A stretch of DNA of 64,000 nucleotides from Microbacterium ureisolvens. GTDB taxonomy: Bacteria; Actinomycetota; Actinomycetes; Actinomycetales; Microbacteriaceae. Made by a program: the position numbers and the translations under genes. The notes below the pieces were generated by a model. That model was not told the origin of the DNA, searched no databases, and worked only from the letters and a program-made list of their open reading frames with translations. This document shows positions 18,018-26,479 of the stretch, in pieces (the stretch's first letter is position 1; every line of letters starts with the position of its first letter). The DNA is taken from the NCBI RefSeq assembly GCF_015278315.1, contig NZ_JADIJE010000002.1, positions 434,001 to 498,000 of the forward strand, written 5' to 3'.

Positions 18018-19518
18018 CCGGTCGGGCGACGAGCGCGAGCAGCGAGTCCACGGTCAGCGCGTCGGAGGGGATGGTGTCGACGATGCGGCCGTCGCGCACG
18101 ATCGCGACGCGGTGGCCGACCCGCAGCACCTCCTCGAGCTCTGCCGAGATGAACATGACCGACAGGCCGTTGGCGGCCATCTCGCCCACGAGGTTCTGGA
18201 TCTCGACCTTGGCCCCGACGTCGATGCCGCGCGTCGGCTCGTCGAGCACCAGGACGCGCGGCGACAGCGCGAGCAGCCGGGCGAGCAGCACCTTCTGCTG
18301 GTTGCCGCCCGAGAGGGTGCCGGCCGGGCGGTCGAGATCGGGCGGACGGATGTCGAGGGCCTCCACCCAGCTCGCAGCCAGTTCGCGCTGCCGGGCGGGC
18401 GGGATGCGGCGCATCACGCCCCGGTCGGCCTGGAGCGCGAGGGTGATGTTCTCGAGCACGCTCAGCTCGCTGATGATCCCCTCGGTGCGGCGGTTCTCGG
18501 ACGAGTACACGACTCCGAGCGAGATGGCCGAGCGTGGGCCCGACGGGCCGCGGCCGTCCCCCTCGATGCGGATGACGCCGCTGTCGATGCGGTCGATGCC
18601 GGTGAGGGCGCGGGCGAGCTCGGTGCGGCCCGATCCCAGGAGCCCGGCGACACCGAGCACGTCGCCCTCGTGCAGGTCGACGTCGGCGTCGCGGATGCCG
18701 GCACCTGCGCTGACGCCGCGCGCCGACAGCACCGGCCGTTCGCCGTCGTCGGACGGCTCCGTGCGCGGGACGGCGTGGAGCGCGGTGGCGCTGCGGCCCA
18801 GCATCGCCTGGACGAGATCGATGCGCAGCAGCTCGCGCGTGAGGTACTCGCCGATGAACTTGCCGTCGCGCAGCACCGTCACCCGGTCGCACAGTTCGTA
18901 GACCTGATCGAGGAAGTGCGAGACGAAGAGGATAGCGACGCCGCGGCTCTTGAGGTCGCGCACGACGCGGAAGAGCTCGGCGACCTCGTCGAGGTCGAGG
19001 CTCGACGTCGGCTCATCGAGCACGAGGACCCGCACATCGGTCGAGATCGCGCGTGCGATGGCGACGAGCTGCTGCACGGCGAGCGAATGGGTGCCCAGGC
19101 GCGCGGCAGGATCGATGTCGAGCCCGAGGTCGGCGAGCACCTCGTGGGCCTCCCGGCGCATGCGACGCCAGTCGATCATCCCCGCCCGGCGCGGCTCTCG
19201 GCCCAGCGCGATGTTCTCGGCGACCGAGACGTTCGGCAGGAGGTCGATCTCCTGATACACCGTGCTGATGCCCGCCTGCTGGGCGTCGTGCGGGGAGGTG
19301 AACTTCATGACCTCGCCCGCGAGGGTGAGCACGCCGGCGTCCAGGGGGAGGGCTCCGGTGATCGCCTTGATGAGCGTGGACTTGCCGGCGCCGTTCTCGC
19401 CCATGAGCGAGTGCACCTCGCCGGGGAACAGGCGGAAGTCGACGCCGTCGATCGCGGCATCCGCCCCGAAGCGCACCGTCGCCCCGGAGAGCTGCAGCAG
19501 CGGCCGCGCCTCGTCCAT
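18001..19518 (-). CDS. Sugar ABC transporter ATP-binding protein, second copy in the operon
   Basis: CUT2 double-ATPase of 505 residues. The first half has Walker A GENGAGKST, the line FTSPHDAQQAGISTVYQEID and Walker B VLVLDEPTSSLD. The second half has the degenerate Walker [25 protein letters not shown] and [14 protein letters not shown]. It closely resembles the ATPase encoded at 21637-23202 in the same operon, so the operon holds two paralogous ATPases for one visible pair of permeases. It lies 59 bases after the YjfF-like permease and overlaps the LacI gene. It may serve another permease set or be a duplicate that keeps the pump powered. Confidence 0.85.
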   Translation of the reverse strand: MDEARPLLQLSGATVRFGADAAIDGVDFRLFPGEVHSLMGENGAGKSTLIKAITGALPLDAGVLTLAGEVMKFTSPHDAQQAGISTVYQEIDLLPNVSVAENIALGREPRRAGMIDWRRMRREAHEVLADLGLDIDPAARLGTHSLAVQQLVAIARAISTDVRVLVLDEPTSSLDLDEVAELFRVVRDLKSRGVAILFVSHFLDQVYELCDRVTVLRDGKFIGEYLTRELLRIDLVQAMLGRSATALHAVPRTEPSDDGERPVLSARGVSAGAGIRDADVDLHEGDVLGVAGLLGSGRTELARALTGIDRIDSGVIRIEGDGRGPSGPRSAISLGVVYSSENRRTEGIISELSVLENITLALQADRGVMRRIPPARQRELAASWVEALDIRPPDLDRPAGTLSGGNQQKVLLARLLALSPRVLVLDEPTRGIDVGAKVEIQNLVGEMAANGLSVMFISAELEEVLRVGHRVAIVRDGRIVDTIPSDALTVDSLLALVARPDELDD

Positions 19519-19577
19519 CAGGCCATTATCCCGGCGGAACTCGGCGCGACCGCTGCGTGCAGACGTGGTGTCGCCGC

Positions 19578-20594
19578 CTATCTGCGCCGCTGCGAGCGGG
19601 CGACGATCACGCGCTGCACGACGATGAACACGAGCAGCAGCGCGCCGATGATGATCTGGGTCCACGCCTGCTCGGCACCCATGAACGAGATCAGCTTCTT
19701 GATCGTCGCGTACACCAGCACGCCGACCAGCGAGCCCAGGACGTAGCCCATGCCGCCCGTGAGGAGCGTGCCGCCGATGACGACGGCGGCGATGGCGTCG
19801 AGTTCGGTGCCGATGCCGTTGCGCGGGTAGCCGGCGCCCGAGTAGGCGGTGAGCAGCAGTCCGGCGAGGCCGCCGCAGACGCCGCTGATGACGTAGACGA
19901 CGATCTTCGTGCGGGCCACGTTCAGGCCCATCAGGCGCGCGGACTGCTCATTGCCGCCGATCGCGTACACCGTGCGCCCGAAGCGGGTCCACAGCAGCAC
20001 GGCGAAGGCGATCGCGACCGCGAGGAGGGCGATGATACCGGTCGGCGTGATGTACCAGCCGCCCGCGCCGAACCGCGTGCGCTGCAGCCACAGCACGGCC
20101 GGGTCCTCCACGCGGATGGAGGCGAGGCTCACCACGAACGCGAGCCCTCTCGCCAGGAACAGACCGGCGAGCGAGGCGATGAACGGCTGCACGTCGAAGT
20201 ACTGCACGAGGATGCCGACCAGGAGGCCGATGGCCGCGCCGGCGAGGAGCATGACGGGCACCGCTATGGCGGCCGGGATGCCCTGGGAGAGCAGGCTCGC
20301 ACCGAGGATGCCGGTGAAGGCCATGACCGAGCCGACGGAGAGGTCGATGCCGCCGGTGAGGATCACGAAGGTGAGCCCGACGGCGAGGACGACGAGGTAC
20401 GCGTTGTCGAGGAGGAGGGCCGAGAGGTTGCCGGGGCTCAGGAATCGCGGAAAGCGGGCCTGCGCCCCGATCAGCAGGACGATGAGGATCGCCACGGCCG
20501 CGAAGGTGGGCATGAGTGACGCGTGGCGGCTCATGAAGGTGGCGTACCGCGACGGCGCGACGCCGCGACGGATGGTCGTGTCCAGACTGGTCAT
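19578..20594 (-). CDS. yjfF: Furanose ABC transporter permease, YjfF type
   Basis: CUT2 permease of 338 residues. It shows the family motif LTGGIDLSVGSVMAFTG near residue 84 and YAIGGNEQSARLMGLNVART near 211. The second of the two permeases; its ATG overlaps the stop of the first (ATGA). By gene order (binding protein, ATPase, permease, permease) it matches the YtfQ-YtfR-YtfT-YjfF galactofuranose importer of E. coli. Beside araDBA it more likely carries L-arabinose, perhaps as arabinofuranose. Confidence 0.85.
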   Translation of the reverse strand: MTSLDTTIRRGVAPSRYATFMSRHASLMPTFAAVAILIVLLIGAQARFPRFLSPGNLSALLLDNAYLVVLAVGLTFVILTGGIDLSVGSVMAFTGILGASLLSQGIPAAIAVPVMLLAGAAIGLLVGILVQYFDVQPFIASLAGLFLARGLAFVVSLASIRVEDPAVLWLQRTRFGAGGWYITPTGIIALLAVAIAFAVLLWTRFGRTVYAIGGNEQSARLMGLNVARTKIVVYVISGVCGGLAGLLLTAYSGAGYPRNGIGTELDAIAAVVIGGTLLTGGMGYVLGSLVGVLVYATIKKLISFMGAEQAWTQIIIGALLLVFIVVQRVIVARSQRRR

Positions 20595-21640
20595 GACGCC
20601 ACCCCCGCTCGGGTGCCGGCATCCGTCCGTCTGCGCGTGTTCGCGGAGCGCAGCGCCCCGCGCGCCCAGCGGTGCAGGCGCGGCGACTGCACGAGGACGA
20701 CGACGATCACGACGATCGCGAAGAACACGGGACTCTGCGCCGAGGGCACGCCGAGGAACAGGATGGTGGCCTCCAGGGTCTGGATCGTGAGCACGCCGAT
20801 GACCGTGCCGGCGATGGTGAACTTGCCTCCCATGAGAGAGGTGCCGCCCAGCACGACGGCGAGAATCGCGTAGAGCTCGATGAACAGGCCCGCGGCGTTC
20901 GCGTCGGCCGCGCGGATGTTGGAGCTGTAGATGATGCCCGCGATGCCCGCCAGACCACCGCTCAGCACGTATGCGCCGAAGACGATGCCGCGCGCGCGGA
21001 CGCCCGCGAGCCTGCTCGCCTCGGGGTTGATGCCGACCGCCTCCGTCAGGACTCCGAGGGCCGTGCGCCGCTCGAAGAGCGCGAGGACCGCGACCGCGAT
21101 CACCCAGATGAGGAAGGCGAAGGGCAGTGCGATGAGATACCCCGTCGCGATGAACTCGTAGGGTGCGCTGTTGACGGTCGTGATGAAGCCCTCGGTGATG
21201 AGGAGCGCCACGCCGCGCCCGGCGAGCATCAGCACGAGCGTCGCGATGATCGGCTGGATGCCGACGACCGAGACGAGGAACCCGTTCCAGACGCCGAGCA
21301 CGAGCGAGACCGCGAGCGCGACGAGCAGGGCCAGCAGGACGGTGCCGAGATTGCCGGGGTCGGACGAGCCGTCGATGATCGTCAGCGCCACGGCGCCCGA
21401 GACGGCCATGATGGCGCCCACCGACAGGTCGATGCCGCGCGTCGCGATCACGATCGTCATGCCGAGTGCCACGAGCATGAGCGGCGCGCTGTTGCGCAGG
21501 ATGTCGATGAGCGCGCCGTACAGCTCGCCGTCGCGGATCGTCACGAGGATGAACTGCGGGCGCGCGATCGTGTTGATCGCGATGAGCGCGAGCAGCGCGA
21601 CGACGGGCCAGAACAGCCGGTGCTTCACGATCGCCTTCAT
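20591..21640 (-). CDS. ytfT: Furanose ABC transporter permease, YtfT type
   Basis: CUT2 permease of 349 residues. It has ATRGIDLSVGAIMAVSGAV near residue 66, AVGINPEASRLAGV near 210 and the late motif VLGGTSLMGGKF. The start overlaps the stop of the ATPase gene and its own stop overlaps the YjfF start, so the three are tightly coupled. It forms the membrane pore with the YjfF-type subunit. The C-terminal tail is Arg-rich. Confidence 0.85.
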   Translation of the reverse strand: MKAIVKHRLFWPVVALLALIAINTIARPQFILVTIRDGELYGALIDILRNSAPLMLVALGMTIVIATRGIDLSVGAIMAVSGAVALTIIDGSSDPGNLGTVLLALLVALAVSLVLGVWNGFLVSVVGIQPIIATLVLMLAGRGVALLITEGFITTVNSAPYEFIATGYLIALPFAFLIWVIAVAVLALFERRTALGVLTEAVGINPEASRLAGVRARGIVFGAYVLSGGLAGIAGIIYSSNIRAADANAAGLFIELYAILAVVLGGTSLMGGKFTIAGTVIGVLTIQTLEATILFLGVPSAQSPVFFAIVVIVVVLVQSPRLHRWARGALRSANTRRRTDAGTRAGVAS

Positions 21641-23202
21641 GCGGCGCTCTCCTCTGCCTGGGTGGATTCGGCCTTGTCGGCCTCCGCCTGGTTGGCGATG
21701 TAGTCGATGAGTCCGTCGAGGTCCACGTCGTGCGAATCGAGCTCGCCGATCTTGCGGCGGTCGCGCATCACGACGATCCGCTGCGCGATGCGCAGCACCT
21801 CTTCGAGCTCGGACGAGATGAAGATCACCGAGAGGCCCTGCGCGCTCAGCTCGGCGACCTTGCGCTGGATGTCGGCCTTGGCGCCGACGTCGATCCCGCG
21901 GGTGGGTTCGTCGAGGACGAGGAGCTCTGGTGCCGTGGCGAGCCAACGCGCGAGCAGCACCTTCTGCTGGTTGCCGCCGGAGAGGTTGCCCGCCAGCATC
22001 GCCGGATCCGCGGGCCGCACGCCCAGCGCCGCGATGTACTCCGCGACGATCGCGTCGGCTTCGGCTCGGGGGATGCGGCGCATGGCGCCGCGGCGAGCCT
22101 GGATGCCGAGCACGATGTTCTCGGCGACGGTCAGGTCGGCGATGATGCCCTCGGCCCGCCGGTTCTCGGAGGAGAAGGCGACGCGGTTGTCGATGGCCTG
22201 CCGGGGCGACCCGTGCTTGGCCACGCGGCCGTGCACCTCGATCTGGCCGGTCTCGGCGCGGTCGGCACCGTAGAGGAGGCGCACCAGCTCGGTGCGCCCC
22301 GAGCCCAGCAGGCCGGCGACACCGACGACCTCGCCGTCGTACACCTCCAGGTCGACGGGCTCGAGGAAGCCGCGCTTGCCGACGTCGCTCGCCCGCAGCA
22401 CCGGTGTGCCGGTGCGGTCGATCGAGCGGTCGGCGACCGAGGCCAGTGCCGTCAGCTCGTCGAGCTCGCGCCCGATCATCTTGGTGACGAGCTCGCCGCG
22501 CGGCAGGTCTCGCACGAGGTGCTCGCCGACGAGCCGGCCGTTTCGCAGCACCGTGATGCGGTCGGAGATCTCGTAGATCTGGTCGAGGAAGTGGCTCACG
22601 AACAGGATCGCGACGCCCTTGCCGCGCAGGTCGCGGATCACCCCGAAGAGCTGCTCCACCTCGCCGCGGTCCAGGCTCGAGGTGGGCTCGTCGAGGATGA
22701 GCACCTTGGCGTCGAGCACCATCGCCCGGCCGATGGCGATCAGCTGCTGGATCGCGATGGAGTGGCTCGACAGCGTCGAGCGGGTGTCGATCGTGAGCCC
22801 CAGGCTCTCGAGGTGCTCGGCGGCCAGGCGGTGCACGGCCTTCCAGTCGATGCCGAGGGCGGTGCGCGGCTCGTGGCCCAGCATGACGTTCTCGCCGACG
22901 GAGAGGTTCGCGCACAGGTTCACCTCCTGGTACACCGTGGAGATGCCGGCATCCTGCGCGTCGGCGGTGCTGGCGAAGCGTCGGAGGCGGCCTCCGACGA
23001 CGATCTCGCCGGCGTCGATCGCGTAGACGCCGGTGAGCGCCTTGATGAGAGTCGACTTGCCGGCGCCGTTCTCGCCCATGAGCGAGTGGACCTCGCCCGG
23101 GCGCAGGGTGAAGTCGACGCCGTCGAGGGCGAGCACGCCGGGGAATCGGATGGTGATCCCGGTCATCTCGACGACCGGCGGGACTGCGGTGTCCGCGGAC
23201 AT
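21637..23202 (-). CDS. ytfR: Furanose ABC transporter ATP-binding protein, YtfR type
   Basis: CUT2 double-ATPase of 521 residues: Walker A GENGAGKST near residue 43, DAQDAGISTVYQEVNLCANL, Walker B VLILDEPTSSLD. The second half has GLLGSGRTELVRLLYG, the line AFSSENRRAEGIIADLTVAE, signature [16 protein letters not shown] and [14 protein letters not shown]. It energises the YtfT/YjfF permeases. It is separated from the binding-protein gene by a strong hairpin, expected to lower its expression relative to the receptor. Confidence 0.87.
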   Translation of the reverse strand: MSADTAVPPVVEMTGITIRFPGVLALDGVDFTLRPGEVHSLMGENGAGKSTLIKALTGVYAIDAGEIVVGGRLRRFASTADAQDAGISTVYQEVNLCANLSVGENVMLGHEPRTALGIDWKAVHRLAAEHLESLGLTIDTRSTLSSHSIAIQQLIAIGRAMVLDAKVLILDEPTSSLDRGEVEQLFGVIRDLRGKGVAILFVSHFLDQIYEISDRITVLRNGRLVGEHLVRDLPRGELVTKMIGRELDELTALASVADRSIDRTGTPVLRASDVGKRGFLEPVDLEVYDGEVVGVAGLLGSGRTELVRLLYGADRAETGQIEVHGRVAKHGSPRQAIDNRVAFSSENRRAEGIIADLTVAENIVLGIQARRGAMRRIPRAEADAIVAEYIAALGVRPADPAMLAGNLSGGNQQKVLLARWLATAPELLVLDEPTRGIDVGAKADIQRKVAELSAQGLSVIFISSELEEVLRIAQRIVVMRDRRKIGELDSHDVDLDGLIDYIANQAEADKAESTQAEESAA

Positions 23203-23242
23203 GATGGCTCAGCTGCCTTTCGGTGCTTCAGCGTCGGCGCGG

Positions 23243-23273
23243 CCGCCGGGGAGCCTGGGCGGCTCCCCGGCGG
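23243..23273 (-). terminator. Intraoperon hairpin between binding protein and ATPase
   Basis: Perfect 13-base arms CCGCCGGGGAGCC and GGCTCCCCGGCGG around a 5-base loop, with no T run on the minus strand. Its place between receptor and ATPase genes suggests partial termination or 3'-end protection, giving more receptor than pump. Confidence 0.65.
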
Positions 23274-23313
23274 TGCGCTCACGACCTGCTTGCTACAGGG
23301 TGGGTGCGGGCGA

Positions 23314-24306
23314 TCAGTACGGACGGCTGTCGATGACCTCGGCCGCCTGCTCCTGCGTGAAGGTCTGGTCTTCGACGTAGACCTTCTTCTCGACGGTCTT
23401 GCCGTCGAGCACATCGAGCACGAGCCCGGCGGCGAGGTCGCCGAGCAGCGGGTTGCACTCGACGATGAAGTTGATCTTGCCGTCCACGAGGGCCTGCATG
23501 CCATCCTTCACCGCGTCGATCGAGACGATCTGGATGTCGACGCCCGGCTCGGCGCCGGCCGCCTCGATGGCCTCGATCGCGCCGAGCGCCATGTCGTCGT
23601 TGTGGGCATAGACCAGGTCGATGCCGTCGGCGCCGTACTTCTGCAGGAAGCCCTCCATGACCGTCTTGCCGCCGTCGCGCGTGAAGTCGCCCGTCTGCGA
23701 GTCGATCTTCTCGATGGCGGTGCCCTCGATGGCCTCGTCGAAGCCTTCCGCCCGGTCGTTCGCGGGCGCCGATCCGGTCGTGCCCTCCAGCACCACCATC
23801 TTGGTGGGGGTGTCACCGAAGGTCTCGGCCGCCCACTCGCCGGCCATCACGCCTTCCTTCTTGAAGTCCAGGCCGACCCAACTCGCGTAGAGGTCGTCCG
23901 ACGCCGAGACGGTGCGGTCTTCGAGCACCACCGGGATGCCGGCATCCGCCGCCTCCTGGAGCACGTCGTCCCAGCCGTCCTCCACGATCGGCGCGATGAC
24001 GATCGCGTCGACGCCCTGGTTGATGAAGTCGCGCACCGCGGCGATCTGCGCCGCCGTGTCGTTGTCTGCGGCGTTGAAGATCAGCTCGAACCCGTTCTCG
24101 GCTGAGAAGGCCTCCTTCATCGACTCGGTGTTCGCCGACCGCCAGCCGGACTCCGAACCCGTCTGGGCGAACCCGACGGTGACCACGCCGTCGTCGCCGC
24201 CCGAACCTGCGTCGCCGGTGGCGTCGCTGTCGCTCGCGCAGCCGGTCGCGGTGAGGGCGAGAGCCCCCAGAAGCGCGAACCCGGCGAGAAGCGTCTTCTT
24301 CTTCAT
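23314..24306 (-). CDS. ytfQ: Furanose/arabinose ABC transporter substrate-binding lipoprotein, YtfQ type
   Basis: Receptor of 330 residues. It starts MKKKTLLAG with a hydrophobic stretch and lipobox LTATGC (Cys near 22), then an Asp/Gly/Ser linker. The mature part GFAQTGSESGWRSANTESMK and VIVIAPIVEDGWDDVLQEA-like wording matches YtfQ, the galactofuranose receptor. GAGGAGG precedes the ATG at 24306; in-frame codons upstream of it are not credible. It is the first gene of the operon, with AraR-like operators upstream. With araDBA divergent, L-arabinose (furanose form) is the likely ligand, though galactofuranose cannot be excluded. Confidence 0.85.
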   Translation of the reverse strand: MKKKTLLAGFALLGALALTATGCASDSDATGDAGSGGDDGVVTVGFAQTGSESGWRSANTESMKEAFSAENGFELIFNAADNDTAAQIAAVRDFINQGVDAIVIAPIVEDGWDDVLQEAADAGIPVVLEDRTVSASDDLYASWVGLDFKKEGVMAGEWAAETFGDTPTKMVVLEGTTGSAPANDRAEGFDEAIEGTAIEKIDSQTGDFTRDGGKTVMEGFLQKYGADGIDLVYAHNDDMALGAIEAIEAAGAEPGVDIQIVSIDAVKDGMQALVDGKINFIVECNPLLGDLAAGLVLDVLDGKTVEKKVYVEDQTFTQEQAAEVIDSRPY

Positions 24307-24389
24307 TCCAAAACCTCCTCGTTCTGGTCCGGCATCGCTGCCGGCTCGGTGTGTGCGGCGCCGCCACTGCGCGGTGCCGCCGGGTGAGA

Positions 24390-24403
24390 TGTTAGCCCTC
24401 ACA
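24390..24403. promoter_or_regulatory. Weak AraR/LacI-like operator TGTTAGCCCTCACA
   Basis: It matches 11 of 14 positions of the stronger site 32 bases away (three helical turns), and lies 84-97 bases before the binding-protein start. Confidence 0.45.
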
Positions 24404-24421
24404 TTCGGTGTGTTGGCAAGA

Positions 24422-24435
24422 TGTTAGCGGTAACA
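24422..24435. promoter_or_regulatory. AraR/LacI-like operator TGTTAGCGGTAACA
   Basis: A 14-base near-palindrome sharing both half-sites (TGTTA and TAACA) with the perfect site before araD at 25655. It lies in the divergent region between the binding-protein gene and the LacI gene. Confidence 0.65.
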
Positions 24436-24501
24436 GTTCCGTAACGCGAGGGGTATATAACCGTTGTCGATTTCTGCCGGACGTTAGGGACGCGCCGGGA
24501 A

Positions 24502-24515
24502 AGTGAGGGATCACA
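24502..24515. promoter_or_regulatory. Possible further operator half-site near the LacI start
   Basis: AGTGAGGGATCACA resembles the reverse complement of the weak site at 24390 (TGTGAGGGCTAACA; 11 of 14 identical). It lies about 86-99 bases before the LacI start. Tentative. Confidence 0.3.
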
Positions 24516-24600
24516 TTCCCTCGCGCGCTCGAGCTCTGCCCGGATCTCCTCGTGCCGCGCACGCGTAGCGCGCGGCCGCGGTGCGGATAGGGTGAGCGCG

Positions 24601-25632
24601 ATGAGCGAGCCGCGCGACCGAGTCGCCTCCCGGGTGGGGGTCCGCGACGTCGCGCGCGCCGCCGGCGTGTCGACGCAGACCGTGTCGCGTGTGATCAACG
24701 AGCACCCGAACATCCGCCCCGAGACGCGGGACCGCGTGCTGCACGCGATCGCCGAGCTCGGGTACCGCGTGAACAACGCCGCTCGCACGCTGGGCACCCG
24801 CACCACGCGGACCCTCGGCGTCATCGCCTCCGATGCGACCCTGTACGGCCCCGCGGTCGGCATCGCTGCGCTCGAGGCGGCGGCGCGCGACGCCGGGCGG
24901 TGGATCGCGACGGCCTACGCGGATGCCTCGGCCGAGGCATCCGTCCGCGACGCCGCCGACCGGCTCCTCGGCCAGGGCGTCGACGGGCTCATCGTGCTCG
25001 CGCCCCACGCGGCCACCCTCTCCGCGCTGATGGACGCGCACCCCGCGGTCGCGATCACGGCGCTGCACACCGACGCGGGCGCCGCCCGCCAGGAGAGCGG
25101 AGCCGCGCTCGCGGTCTCGCACCTGGTCGCTCTCGGCCATCGGCGGATCGGCCGCGTCGCGGGGCCGGAGGAATGGCTCGAGGCGCTTTCGCGCGATACC
25201 GGGACGCTGCGCGCCCTCGCCGATGCCGGACTGGAGCCGGGACCGTCCTGGAGGGGCGACTGGACCGCAGCCGCCGGGGCGGCGCTCGCGCCCGAGATCG
25301 CCGCAGCCGTGCGCGCGCCGGGCGGGCCGACGGCGGTCGCCGCCGCCAACGACCAGATGGCGCTGGGACTCATCGCGGGCCTCCGCGAGGCGGGCTTGGA
25401 CGTTCCGGGCGGTGTCAGCATCGTGGGCTTCGACGACAATCCGGATGCCGCGTACTACCGTCCTGCGCTCACCACGGTCGGTCTCGACCTCGCCGGCGAG
25501 GCGCGTCGCGCGGTGGCCGAGGTGCTGGGGGAGGCGTCGTCCGCCGCGGCGGAGCCCCGGCTGGTGGTGAGGGCCTCGACTGCCCCGCCGCCGAGCGGCG
25601 TCCAACTCGGGGATCCCGCCCCGATGGCGTGA
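24601..25632 (+). CDS. LacI-family regulator, probable arabinose repressor
   Basis: Protein of 343 residues. The helix-turn-helix is VRDVARAAGVSTQTVSRVIN (about residues 14-33), then NEHPNIRPETRDRV and a sugar-binding domain with VAAANDQMALGLIAGLREAG and SIVGFDDNPDAAYYRPAL. The start is ATG 24601; a GTG three codons upstream is possible. It sits between the divergent arabinose-type importer and araDBA, and the operators on both sides share TGTTA..TAACA half-sites. It is therefore the best candidate for a single repressor of uptake and catabolism, in the role AraR plays in Corynebacterium. Inducer identity is inferred. Confidence 0.87.
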   Translation: MSEPRDRVASRVGVRDVARAAGVSTQTVSRVINEHPNIRPETRDRVLHAIAELGYRVNNAARTLGTRTTRTLGVIASDATLYGPAVGIAALEAAARDAGRWIATAYADASAEASVRDAADRLLGQGVDGLIVLAPHAATLSALMDAHPAVAITALHTDAGAARQESGAALAVSHLVALGHRRIGRVAGPEEWLEALSRDTGTLRALADAGLEPGPSWRGDWTAAAGAALAPEIAAAVRAPGGPTAVAAANDQMALGLIAGLREAGLDVPGGVSIVGFDDNPDAAYYRPALTTVGLDLAGEARRAVAEVLGEASSAAAEPRLVVRASTAPPPSGVQLGDPAPMA

Positions 25633-25654
25633 AAGTCCCGGTGCGAAGCGACGT

Positions 25655-25668
25655 TGTTACCGGTAACA
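25655..25668. promoter_or_regulatory. Perfect palindromic operator before araD
   Basis: TGTTACCGGTAACA is its own reverse complement. It lies 59-72 bases before the araD GTG and 22 bases after the LacI stop, where a repressor would block an araD promoter. Confidence 0.75.
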
Positions 25669-25726
25669 TGACCCATCGGGCCGCTTTCGGCCCGACTTCT
25701 TGACACGAGACCCGACGGAGGACCCC

Positions 25727-26479
25727 GTGACCAGCCCGGATCCGGCGACGCCCGCGCCGACCTTCAGCCCCGAGATCGAGGCATCCATCGCCGCCGTTCG
25801 CGCGGATGTGGCGCAGCTGCACAGCGAGCTCGTGCGGTACAGCCTGATCGTGTGGACCGGCGGCAACGTGTCGGGCCGCGTGCCGGGCGCCGACCTGTTC
25901 GTGATCAAGCCCAGCGGCGTGAGCTACGACGACCTCGCGCCCGAGAACATGATCCTCTGCGACCTCGATGGCAACGTGATCCCCGGCACCCTCGGCAGCG
26001 AGCGCAGCCCCTCCAGCGACACTGCGGCGCACGCGTACGTGTACCGTCACATGCCCGAGGTCGGGGGAGTGGTCCACACGCACTCGACCTTTGCGGTGGC
26101 CTGGGCCGCGCGCGGCGAGGAGATCCCGTGCGTCATCACGGCAATGGCCGACGAGTTCGGCGGCCCGATCCCGAGCGGGCCGTTCGCGATCATCGGCGAC
26201 GACTCGATCGGCCGGGGCATCGTCGAGACGCTGACCGGCCACCGCTCTCGCGCCGTGCTGATGCAGAACCACGGCCCCTTCACGATCGGCGTCTCGGCCA
26301 AGGACGCCGTGAAGGCCGCCGTCATGGTCGAGGACGTCGCCCGCACCGTGCACTACGCGCGTGAGGCCGGCCCGCTGATCCCGATCCCGCAGGAGGCGAT
26401 CGACCGGCTGTACGACCGGTACCAGAACGTCTACGGCCAGGCCGGCGACGAGCGCCGCGAAGAGGGGGAAGAGCGATGA
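25727..26479 (+). CDS. araD: L-ribulose-5-phosphate 4-epimerase
   Basis: Class II aldolase/epimerase of 250 residues that converts L-ribulose 5-phosphate to D-xylulose 5-phosphate in L-arabinose breakdown. Zinc-binding His residues are in VVHTHSTFA (near 112-114) and [10 protein letters not shown] (near 180); the phosphate site is in WTGGNVSGR (near 45), and [11 protein letters not shown] matches the family. I choose GTG 25727 because GGAGG lies five bases upstream; a TTG 27 bases earlier lacks a site. The stop overlaps the araB start (ATGA). First gene of araD-araB-araA, downstream of a perfect operator. Confidence 0.9.
   Translation: MTSPDPATPAPTFSPEIEASIAAVRADVAQLHSELVRYSLIVWTGGNVSGRVPGADLFVIKPSGVSYDDLAPENMILCDLDGNVIPGTLGSERSPSSDTAAHAYVYRHMPEVGGVVHTHSTFAVAWAARGEEIPCVITAMADEFGGPIPSGPFAIIGDDSIGRGIVETLTGHRSRAVLMQNHGPFTIGVSAKDAVKAAVMVEDVARTVHYAREAGPLIPIPQEAIDRLYDRYQNVYGQAGDERREEGEER

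Noticed and set aside
25700..25726. TTG at 25700 as araD start
   Set aside because: GGAGG stands five bases before GTG 25727, whereas the TTG has no ribosome site and would add residues without family similarity.
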